Positions 1 through 6,018 of a stretch of DNA of 6,713 nt are shown piece after piece. Each line of letters starts with the position of its first letter. Positions within the stretch are counted from its first letter, which is position 1. Source of the DNA: Fidelibacterota bacterium (lineage in GTDB: Bacteria; Marinisomatota; Marinisomatia; SCGC-AAA003-L08; TMED6); contig PAOX01000013.1 in NCBI GenBank assembly GCA_002710085.1, forward strand, positions 21,294 through 28,006. Direction: 5' to 3'. The notes under the pieces were generated by a model. That model saw only the letters and a program-made list of their open reading frames with translations. It was not told the DNA's origin and searched no databases. Made by a program: the position numbers and the translations under genes.

Positions 1-1884
1 GCAGGTTTGGGTAAATCATTATCATATTTAATATCTGGCTTAAAATATGCTAAAGAAAATAATAAAAAGCTTATTATTTCAACTTTTACCAAAACTCTAC
101 AAGAGCAATTGTTTTATAAGGATATACCTATACTAACAGAGAAGTTAAATGTAAATTTAAAGTCAATAATATTAAAAGGAAAAAATAATTATATCTCAAA
201 AGAGAATCTAAAAAAAATATTAGATAAAGATCATATTTTTATGGATGATAAAGAAATTTATGAATGTATTACTTTAATAGTTTGGGCTCATTTTACAAAG
301 ACCGGTGACATAGAGGAGTGTAATGGTATTAACAGAGAAAGAATAAGTAATTTATGGAATAAATTGACATATCCAAAACTTGAAGATGACGCAAATTTAG
401 ATGTAAATAGGTATGAATTTTTTGCTCAAAATGACTATTATAAAAAGATTGTTAATCAAATAGGTACTTCAGATATTATTATTGTTAATCATTCAGTTCT
501 ATGTTCTGATATTTCTGGAGACTCTTCTGTTTTGCCTGAAGATTCTGTATTAGTTATAGATGAGGGGCATAATTTGATTAACGCCATACAGAATAAGCTT
601 ACATCGAGTTTCTCAGATTTTGGATTTATTAAATCTATAACATCAATACAAAAAATAACACAATCAGTTAAATATGATGATTATGCCCTATTAGAAGAAA
701 TGAATTCAACTGTTGGTTCTTTATTAAAAAATAGTAAGGAAATATTTAATCTATTTAAATATAACTTTGAGGAAGATTATCTGAATTTGCAATACGGCAC
801 ACGTGATATTATCTTATCTAATGAAGAATTTAAAATCAATGGTTTTGATCTAAGTAGTATTTATTCTGATATATCTAAACTAGAGGACTCTATTCAATTA
901 ATTTTAGAAGGTAACAGTAAACTAGTGCAACTACAGCTTGCGATTTATGAAATTTCAGAATTAAAGCATATCGCTGAAGTATTCTCAAAGAATAAATCAA
1001 ATTATATGAAATGGATTTCTATATATAAAAGGGGTCATAATCATAATTTCAAGGTATATATATCTAATACAGATATAAAAGACTTTATAACTCAAAAATT
1101 ACATAAAACCTACCCATCCTTTTTAATGTGTTCTGCAACTTTCACTATTAATAATTCATTTGATTTCTTTTTTAATAAGTTTGAGTTTCCCAAAGAGGAA
1201 TTGAGTGATTTGAAGACTAAGATATATGATTCTCCATTTTACTATGAAGATCAAAGTAAATTTTATATTTATAATAAATCAATTGATATTAATTCAGGTG
1301 ATTATATTAATGACATTAGTAAGCAAATTGCGAACGTTAGTACATCCTCACAAAAAAGAATGTTAATTTTATGTACATCATATAAACAGGTCAGATCCAT
1401 TTCAAACAATTTGATTAATAATTGTAATTTAGATGAAAACACTATTTTTACACAAACTTCTAAATTTAGTAAAAAGAGATTATTAGATAATTATAAAAAA
1501 ACTAAGGCAGGTATTTTAGTAGCAACAGCTACATTTTGGGAAGGGGTAGATTTACGAGGAAGTCTTCTTGAGGTTTTATTTATAATTAGAATACCGTTTG
1601 TCAATCCATCGAATCCATATAATTATTACTTAAGTAATAAAATAGAAAGTGAAGGTGGTAATTCTTTTTATGATTTACAGCTTCCTAACGCAATATTAAA
1701 ATTAAAACAGGGAGTTGGTAGATTAATTAGAAGCGATAAAGATAGTGGTGTATGCATTATCACAGATCCTAGACTTTCTCAATCTAGATATGGTAAGTTT
1801 ATACTCGATGAATTGACTATGAAGCCGGAATTTTATTCAGATATAACAGAAATAATAAATGAGATAGATAATTTTTTAGGTTAA
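1..1884 (+). CDS. dinG: DinG/XPD-family ATP-dependent helicase (5'-truncated)
   Basis: The frame is open from base 1, so the gene starts upstream; 627 residues are visible, numbered here from base 1. This is a superfamily 2 DinG/XPD-type helicase, a cytoplasmic family acting in DNA repair and the removal of structured DNA or R-loops. Motifs in order: the end of Walker A, AGLGKS (1-6); motif II DEGH (187-190), a variant of DEAH; SAT (378-380); FWEGVD (512-517); QGVGRLIR (570-577), the arginine-finger motif. The FeS-cluster region is abnormal. The usual Cys after the KGxxNY segment is Ile65, and the usual cysteine trio before the IIIVNHSVL segment is absent (about 132-148). Cluster-free DinG is known from Staphylococcus aureus, where an N-terminal DnaQ-like exonuclease domain is fused; such a domain could lie upstream here but is not visible. 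The family is certain; helicase activity is not. It is probably co-transcribed with the downstream gene. Confidence 0.9.
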   Translation, partial: AGLGKSLSYLISGLKYAKENNKKLIISTFTKTLQEQLFYKDIPILTEKLNVNLKSIILKGKNNYISKENLKKILDKDHIFMDDKEIYECITLIVWAHFTKTGDIEECNGINRERISNLWNKLTYPKLEDDANLDVNRYEFFAQNDYYKKIVNQIGTSDIIIVNHSVLCSDISGDSSVLPEDSVLVIDEGHNLINAIQNKLTSSFSDFGFIKSITSIQKITQSVKYDDYALLEEMNSTVGSLLKNSKEIFNLFKYNFEEDYLNLQYGTRDIILSNEEFKINGFDLSSIYSDISKLEDSIQLILEGNSKLVQLQLAIYEISELKHIAEVFSKNKSNYMKWISIYKRGHNHNFKVYISNTDIKDFITQKLHKTYPSFLMCSATFTINNSFDFFFNKFEFPKEELSDLKTKIYDSPFYYEDQSKFYIYNKSIDINSGDYINDISKQIANVSTSSQKRMLILCTSYKQVRSISNNLINNCNLDENTIFTQTSKFSKKRLLDNYKKTKAGILVATATFWEGVDLRGSLLEVLFIIRIPFVNPSNPYNYYLSNKIESEGGNSFYDLQLPNAILKLKQGVGRLIRSDKDSGVCIITDPRLSQSRYGKFILDELTMKPEFYSDITEIINEIDNFLG

Positions 1885-1898
1885 TAGTATCTTTTTTT

Positions 1899-1904
1899 TA
1901 TAAC
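1899..1904 (+). promoter_or_regulatory. Possible -10 element upstream of the ammonia-lyase gene
   Basis: TATAAC matches the sigma-70 -10 consensus at five of six positions and would put a transcript start about 20 bases before the ammonia-lyase ATG. No good -35 hexamer lies 16-18 bases upstream (the best is TTTAGG). In such AT-rich sequence this may be chance. It would allow hutH-guaB to be transcribed independently of dinG. Confidence 0.22.
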
Positions 1905-1930
1905 TTAAGTCCAAATTTTTTAGGATTTTT

Positions 1931-3460
1931 ATGAGCATTAAAATTACAGGTTATGATTTAAATATTGAGACACTTGTTGATGTTGCAAGGCATGGTAAAA
2001 AAGTGTTTTTATCAGAGGATTCAATTTCTAAAATTGAAAAATGCAGAAAACTAGTTGAGGATAAAATTGATGCTGGTGAAATAATGTATGGTATTAATAC
2101 TGGTATTGGTGAATTTTCTGAAACCATTTTAAATCCAGATCAAATTAAAGATTTTCAAAAATATTTAATTTATAATCATTCAGCAGGAATTGGAGATCCA
2201 GCACCTATAGAACATATTAGGGCTGCTATGTTTAGCAGAATTAATGTACATGCTAAAGGTATGTCTGGTTGTAGATTGGTAATTACTGAAACATTAGTAG
2301 AAATGCTAAATAAAGGTGTTACGCCTCAGGTATGTACTAAAGGTTCTGTTGGTGCATGTGGAGATTTGGCCCCTATGTCACAGATTGCTCTTGTTTTATT
2401 AGGAGAAGGTAAAGCTTATTATAATGATGAATTGTTTGATGCTAAAGACGCTATGTCTAAAGCAGGTATTGCTATACCTGGTTTAGAGGCTAGAGATGGT
2501 TTAGCAGTTATAAATGGTTCAAATTTATTAACTTCTATGAGCGCTCTTTTTATATATGATACTATTAAATGGGTTAAGCAAGCTGAAATTGCAGCTGCGA
2601 TGTCATATGATGCTTTATTAGCAAACCCAGGGCCACTTAATCATCTTATTCATGAAGTTAGAGGTTTTTCTGGTGCAGTCAAATCATCTTGTGCTTTAAG
2701 GAAAAATTTAGAAAATGGTGACTTAATAGATAGAAAAATTAAAACTAAACTACAAGATGCCTATTCTTTGCGTTCTACTCCTCAGGTTATTGGGGCGGTT
2801 ATTGATTCTATAGAATATTGTACAACTCAAGTAGAGATTGAATTAAATGGAGTGGGTGACAATCCTATTTTCTTTGCTGATAAAGGTATACAGTTATCAG
2901 GTGCAAATTTTCAAGGAACACCTGTTTCTCTGCCTTTAGATAATTTAGGTGCTGCAGTTACTATGATTTCTGTTTTATCTGAAAGAAGAATGAATAGACT
3001 TAATAACCCAGCTCTTAGTAATGGGTTGCCAGCTTTTTTAACAAAGGGTGCAGGTATGTTTTCTGGCTTGATGCTAAGTCAATATACAGCTGATATGCAA
3101 ATTGTAGAGCAAAGAATTTTGTCAGCTCCTGCTAGTATTCAGTCTATCCCTGCTGCTGCAGATCAGGAAGATTTCGTTTCTATGGGAATGAATACTGCTT
3201 TAAAAAATAATCAAATATTAGATAATGCTTATGGTATTTTAGGTATAGAGCTAATGGCTGCTGCTCAAGCTTTGGATTTTAGAACACACAAATTTGGAGA
3301 CGGTGTTCAGTTAGGGAAGGACCTTATTAGAAAATATGTTGATTTTCTTGATATTGATAGACCTCTATATGAGGATCATAATACAATGAAAAAATTAGTT
3401 AAAAGTTGTGAAATAGTAGATGTAATTGAACAAAAATTGGGAAATCTTTATGAGGAGTAA
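1931..3460 (+). CDS. hutH: Aromatic amino acid ammonia-lyase, probable histidine ammonia-lyase with Ala-Cys-Gly MIO motif
   Basis: A 509-residue member of the HAL/PAL/TAL family, the usual bacterial HutH length. The family eliminates ammonia from an aromatic amino acid using a self-made MIO prosthetic group; for histidine the product is urocanate. Residues matching Pseudomonas putida HutH, as I recall it, are Tyr53, His83, Asn195, Gln275, Tyr278, Arg281, Phe327 and Glu413. His83 and the Glu in the DQED segment favour histidine as substrate. Two differences stand out. The MIO tripeptide is Ala142-Cys143-Gly144 instead of Ala-Ser-Gly (codons GCA TGT GGA at 2354-2362). Gln328 replaces the His that follows the conserved NF in HutH. 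The ATG is preceded by AGGA (1922-1925) at 5-base spacing. The gene is 46 bases after dinG and 2 bases before guaB; no hutU, hutI or hutG is in the window. Family certain, histidine specificity likely but unproven. Confidence 0.88.
   Translation: MSIKITGYDLNIETLVDVARHGKKVFLSEDSISKIEKCRKLVEDKIDAGEIMYGINTGIGEFSETILNPDQIKDFQKYLIYNHSAGIGDPAPIEHIRAAMFSRINVHAKGMSGCRLVITETLVEMLNKGVTPQVCTKGSVGACGDLAPMSQIALVLLGEGKAYYNDELFDAKDAMSKAGIAIPGLEARDGLAVINGSNLLTSMSALFIYDTIKWVKQAEIAAAMSYDALLANPGPLNHLIHEVRGFSGAVKSSCALRKNLENGDLIDRKIKTKLQDAYSLRSTPQVIGAVIDSIEYCTTQVEIELNGVGDNPIFFADKGIQLSGANFQGTPVSLPLDNLGAAVTMISVLSERRMNRLNNPALSNGLPAFLTKGAGMFSGLMLSQYTADMQIVEQRILSAPASIQSIPAAADQEDFVSMGMNTALKNNQILDNAYGILGIELMAAAQALDFRTHKFGDGVQLGKDLIRKYVDFLDIDRPLYEDHNTMKKLVKSCEIVDVIEQKLGNLYEE
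3452..3457 (+). promoter_or_regulatory. guaB ribosome binding site inside the end of hutH
   Basis: GAGGAG lies in the last codons of the ammonia-lyase gene, 5 bases before the guaB ATG. It is the strongest Shine-Dalgarno match in the window. Because it overlaps translated sequence, ribosomes finishing hutH arrive at the guaB start, which supports translational coupling. Confidence 0.8.
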
Positions 3461-3462
3461 TT

Positions 3463-4917
3463 ATGGATTTTAAAGAAAACTTAACATTTGATGATGTTTT
3501 GATGGTTCCTCAGTATTCTGAGGTCTTACCTAGGGAAGTTGATTTATCTACTTCTATTACAAAAAATATTAAGCTTAATATACCTTTAATGAGTGCTGCT
3601 ATGGATACAGTTACAGAAAGTAAAATGGCAGTTGCTCTTGCAAGAGAAGGTGGAATTGGTATTATACATAAAAATTTAACTATAGCTGAGCAGTGCGCTG
3701 AAATTGATAAAGTTAAAAGGTCAGAAAGTGGAATGATTCTTGATCCTGTTACAATAAATTCTTCAAAAACTTTGGAAGACGCTTTAAAAATAATGTCAAA
3801 ATATCATATTTCTGGTGTTCCTGTAGTTGATCAAGGTAAATTGAAAGGTATTCTTACAAATAGAGATATTAGGTTTGAAACTAATTTAGATTTGAAAGTT
3901 TCTGATAGAATGACTGATCAAAATCTGATAACAGTTAAAGAAGGAACAACTTTAGAAGAAGCAAAAGAGGTATTACAAACAAATAGGGTAGAAAAATTAT
4001 TAGTTGTTAATGATGGTGGTGATCTCACTGGTTTAATAACAGTTAAAGATATTCTAAAAAAACAAAATTTTCCCGATGCTGCAATAGATATGCATGGTAG
4101 ATTGTTGGTAGGTGCTGCTGTAGGAATTGATATTGATACAATCGATAGGGTTTCGGAATTAGTTAATAACAATGTAGATGTAATTGTTATTGATACAGCT
4201 CATGGTCATTCTAAATCTGTCATGGATATGGCAAAAAATATTAAAAAACATTTTTCAGATATAGATTTGATTGTTGGTAATGTTGCTACTCCTCAAGCTG
4301 TTGAATCATTGATAGATTGTGGGGCAGACGCGGTTAAAATAGGTATTGGTTCAGGTTCTAGTTGTACAACTAGAATAGTAGCTGGAGTTGGGGTCCCTCA
4401 ATTGTCATCTATATTAAACTCGTATGAAATTGCTCGAAAAAGAAACATTCCTATTATTTCAGATGGTGGTATGCGTTATTCTGGAGATATAGCTAAATCA
4501 TTAGCTGCAGGTTCTAATGCTGTAATGTTAGGTGGTATTTTTGCAGGTACCGATGAAAGTCCTGGAGAAATTGTTTTATGGGAAGGTCGTAGCTATAAAA
4601 CTTATAGAGGTATGGGTTCTATATCAGCAATGACATCAGGCAGTAGTGATAGATATTTTCAGAAAGGTACTAAACATAAAAAATTAGTTCCTGAAGGTAT
4701 AGAAGGAATGGTCCCAGTTAAAGGTGCTTTGTCTGAATTGGTTCATCAATTGCTTGGGGGCGTACGTTCTTCTATGGGTTACTGTGGTGCAAAAAACTTA
4801 GAAGATTTTATTAAAAAAGTTGAATTCATTAAAATTACGAGTTCTGGCAGAATCGAAAGTCATCCTCATGACTTAGACGTCACTAAAGAAGCTCCTAATT
4901 ACAGAAAGCCATACTAA
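3463..4917 (+). CDS. guaB: IMP dehydrogenase (inosine-5'-monophosphate dehydrogenase)
   Basis: GuaB oxidises IMP to XMP with NAD+, the committed step of GMP synthesis in the cytoplasm. At 484 residues it is full length for bacteria. The N-terminal barrel part has the family signatures [11 protein letters not shown] (7-17) and LMSAAMDTV (42-50). A CBS pair, which binds regulatory nucleotides in this family, spans about 92-200. The barrel resumes with the NAD-side DTAHGHS (244-250), the catalytic loop with Cys301, SDGG (333-336), and a mobile flap holding the Arg397-Tyr398 pair used in XMP hydrolysis. The catalytic loop reads GSGSSCTTR where most bacterial enzymes have GPGSICTTR, and the later flap reads EGMVPVKG where Tyr is common at the Val. 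Neither change removes a catalytic residue. The gene begins 2 bases after hutH and ends 1 base from the convergent rpsT stop. Confidence 0.97.
   Translation: MDFKENLTFDDVLMVPQYSEVLPREVDLSTSITKNIKLNIPLMSAAMDTVTESKMAVALAREGGIGIIHKNLTIAEQCAEIDKVKRSESGMILDPVTINSSKTLEDALKIMSKYHISGVPVVDQGKLKGILTNRDIRFETNLDLKVSDRMTDQNLITVKEGTTLEEAKEVLQTNRVEKLLVVNDGGDLTGLITVKDILKKQNFPDAAIDMHGRLLVGAAVGIDIDTIDRVSELVNNNVDVIVIDTAHGHSKSVMDMAKNIKKHFSDIDLIVGNVATPQAVESLIDCGADAVKIGIGSGSSCTTRIVAGVGVPQLSSILNSYEIARKRNIPIISDGGMRYSGDIAKSLAAGSNAVMLGGIFAGTDESPGEIVLWEGRSYKTYRGMGSISAMTSGSSDRYFQKGTKHKKLVPEGIEGMVPVKGALSELVHQLLGGVRSSMGYCGAKNLEDFIKKVEFIKITSSGRIESHPHDLDVTKEAPNYRKPY
4857..4874. repeat. Perfect inverted repeat (7-bp stem, 4-base loop) near the 3' end of guaB
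   Basis: AAGTCAT (4857-4863) and ATGACTT (4868-4874) are exact reverse complements around the loop CCTC. The hairpin lies within guaB coding sequence about 45 bases before its stop. On the minus strand it would lie just beyond rpsT and is followed by a short, interrupted T-rich stretch, so it could slow or end rpsT transcripts. The stem has only three G/C of seven bases and no proper U-tract, so terminator function is speculative and the repeat may be a codon coincidence. Confidence 0.35.
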
Positions 4918-4918
4918 T

Positions 4919-5173
4919 TTACTTGATATTACTTAAATGCTTTGAGATTTTAGCTTTTTGATTAGCTGCTTTATTTTTATGTATAATTCCTCTAGAAGCT
5001 ACCTTATCTATAGAAGAAAAGGCTGAGCTAGCAGCTTTAGTTGCATTTTCTTTATTAGTTTCATTTAAAACTTTTTTAATTGCTGTTTTAACAATTGATT
5101 TATAATGCTTGTTCGTAGCATTTGCTTTTCTAGACTGCCTAACTCTTTTTAAAACTGTTCCTTTTGCGCTCAT
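4919..5173 (-). CDS. rpsT: 30S ribosomal protein S20
   Basis: The product is an 84-residue, strongly basic, helical protein of normal S20 length that binds 16S rRNA in the small subunit and aids early 30S assembly. The family pattern is clear: an N-terminal KRVRQSRKAN segment (9-18), then VKTAIKKV (28-35), and the C-terminal signature RGIIHKNKAANQK (61-73). The N-terminus MSAKGTVLKR is slightly different from the usual MANxKSAxKR form. The ATG (5171-5173 on the complement) is preceded by AGAGGA (5178-5183) at 4-base spacing, confirming the start. It is a single-gene unit, divergent from the crp-like gene and convergent with guaB, with stop codons separated by one base. It probably uses the promoter at 5212-5241. 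Confidence 0.97.
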   Translation of the reverse strand: MSAKGTVLKRVRQSRKANATNKHYKSIVKTAIKKVLNETNKENATKAASSAFSSIDKVASRGIIHKNKAANQKAKISKHLSNIK

Positions 5174-5190
5174 TCTTTCCTCTTTATTTT

Positions 5191-5209
5191 AATAATGATA
5201 ATCAGGACC
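5191..5209. promoter_or_regulatory. Fur-box-like sequence in the rpsT leader
   Basis: These 19 bases match the classical Fur box consensus at 15 of 19 positions by hand alignment, including the unbroken core ATAATGATAATCA (5192-5204) with the near-palindrome TGATAATCA. It covers the expected rpsT transcription start, a position where a bound repressor would block initiation. The sequence is AT-rich, so a chance match is possible, and no iron-related gene is adjacent. It might instead be a site for another regulator or part of the S20 leader. Confidence 0.25.
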
Positions 5210-5211
5210 CA

Positions 5212-5241
5212 AATATATGGAATGTCTTCTGAAAATAACAA
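5212..5241 (-). promoter_or_regulatory. Predicted sigma-70-type promoter for rpsT
   Basis: Read on the minus strand, TTGTTA (5236-5241) is a -35 with four of six consensus bases and TATATT (5212-5217) a -10 with five of six, separated by 18 bases. Transcription would begin near 5205, giving a leader of about 30 bases with the AGAGGA ribosome binding site at its end. This is the best promoter-like pair in the divergent spacer. Confidence 0.45.
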
Positions 5242-5287
5242 ATAATAGTTTTAATTTTATTGTTTAATGCTCTTATTCATTTTAACT

Positions 5288-5293
5288 TATATT
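5288..5293 (+). promoter_or_regulatory. Possible -10 element for the crp-like gene
   Basis: TATATT lies 23 bases before the chosen ATG and would give a leader under 20 bases. No convincing -35 is found 16-18 bases upstream, so this may be a weak or activator-dependent promoter, or chance in AT-rich DNA. I see no TGTGA-type CRP half-site in the spacer that would suggest autoregulation. Confidence 0.22.
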
Positions 5294-5316
5294 CAAATTT
5301 AGAAAGAAAATTTATT

Positions 5317-6003
5317 ATGACAGACAATTTTTTAAATTCTATAAACATATTTTCTAGCTTATCAGATGAGCAGTGCAATTCTTTGAAAAAGTTTTTTAAA
5401 CCAAGGAAATACCTTAAAAATAGTATGATTATTTTAGAGGAGGAATATGGTGATTTGGTTTTTGTTGTCCAATCTGGAACTATTAAAATTACTAGAGTTA
5501 ACGATGAAGGAAAAGAGGTTATTTTAGCTTTATTAGGTCCTGGTGAGATATTTGGAGAATTAGCAATTTTAGATGGAGAAGCAAGGTCTGCAAATGCATT
5601 GGCACAAGAAAATTGCCAATTATTAGCAATAAATAAAGAAGATTTTTTAGATATACTAAAACATAATTTTTCTGTTTCTTTTAATCTTATGTGTGAATTA
5701 GCAAAAAGATTAAGAAAATCAGACCAACAAATTGAAGCTTTATCTTTATCGGATGCTGAACATAGGATAGGGGTCTCTTTATTAAATTTAGCTGAAGATA
5801 TGGGAGTGATCAGAAAAGGTCAAGTTACAATTCAAAATTTACCATTTCAGCAAGATATTGCTAATATGGCTGGAACATCTAGAGAAACTGTTTCTCGTGT
5901 TCTTAAAATACTTGAGAATAAGAGTATGATTTCAAAAGTAGGTCATACATTAGTTATTCCTGACTATGCTTTTTTTAAGCAAATCTTTGGTAAGTCTATT
6001 TAA
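5317..6003 (+). CDS. Crp/Fnr-family transcriptional regulator, CRP-like
   Basis: A 228-residue regulator with an N-terminal cyclic-nucleotide-binding-type beta-roll (about 10-110), a long dimer helix (about 112-142) and a C-terminal winged helix (about 150-225). The phosphate-binding cassette has FGELA (79-83) and RSA (90-92), equivalent to the cAMP contacts Glu72, Arg82 and Ser83 of E. coli CRP. The dimer-helix pair that contacts cAMP in E. coli (Thr127-Ser128) aligns with Ser135-Asp136, so ligand binding is uncertain. The recognition helix TSRETVSR (187-194) keeps the Arg, Glu and Arg that read TGTGA half-sites. Only scattered cysteines occur (20, 100, 126), so this is not an oxygen-sensing FNR with an N-terminal FeS cluster. 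I chose the ATG at 5317: the frame stays open to a TTG at 5260, but family proteins start near this ATG and the extra 19 residues look like spacer. The ribosome binding site is weak (AGAAAG, 5301-5306). meaB follows after 15 bases. Confidence 0.9.
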   Translation: MTDNFLNSINIFSSLSDEQCNSLKKFFKPRKYLKNSMIILEEEYGDLVFVVQSGTIKITRVNDEGKEVILALLGPGEIFGELAILDGEARSANALAQENCQLLAINKEDFLDILKHNFSVSFNLMCELAKRLRKSDQQIEALSLSDAEHRIGVSLLNLAEDMGVIRKGQVTIQNLPFQQDIANMAGTSRETVSRVLKILENKSMISKVGHTLVIPDYAFFKQIFGKSI

Positions 6004-6018
6004 TATTTTTAGTATATA

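Noticed and set aside
1885..1930. Possible terminator between dinG and hutH (T-runs and the palindrome ACTTAAGT at 1903-1910)
   Set aside because: The palindrome is short, AT-only in its centre, cannot form a loop-bearing stable stem, and the T-runs do not follow a GC-rich hairpin.
3918..4172. An 84-codon open frame on the minus strand inside guaB
   Set aside because: It lies wholly within a well-conserved gene, resembles no family I know, and its composition is that of an antisense shadow.
5260..5316. N-terminal extension of the CRP-like protein from a TTG at 5260
   Set aside because: The extra 19 residues do not resemble the family N-terminus, no ribosome binding site precedes the TTG, and an ATG at 5317 fits the family start.
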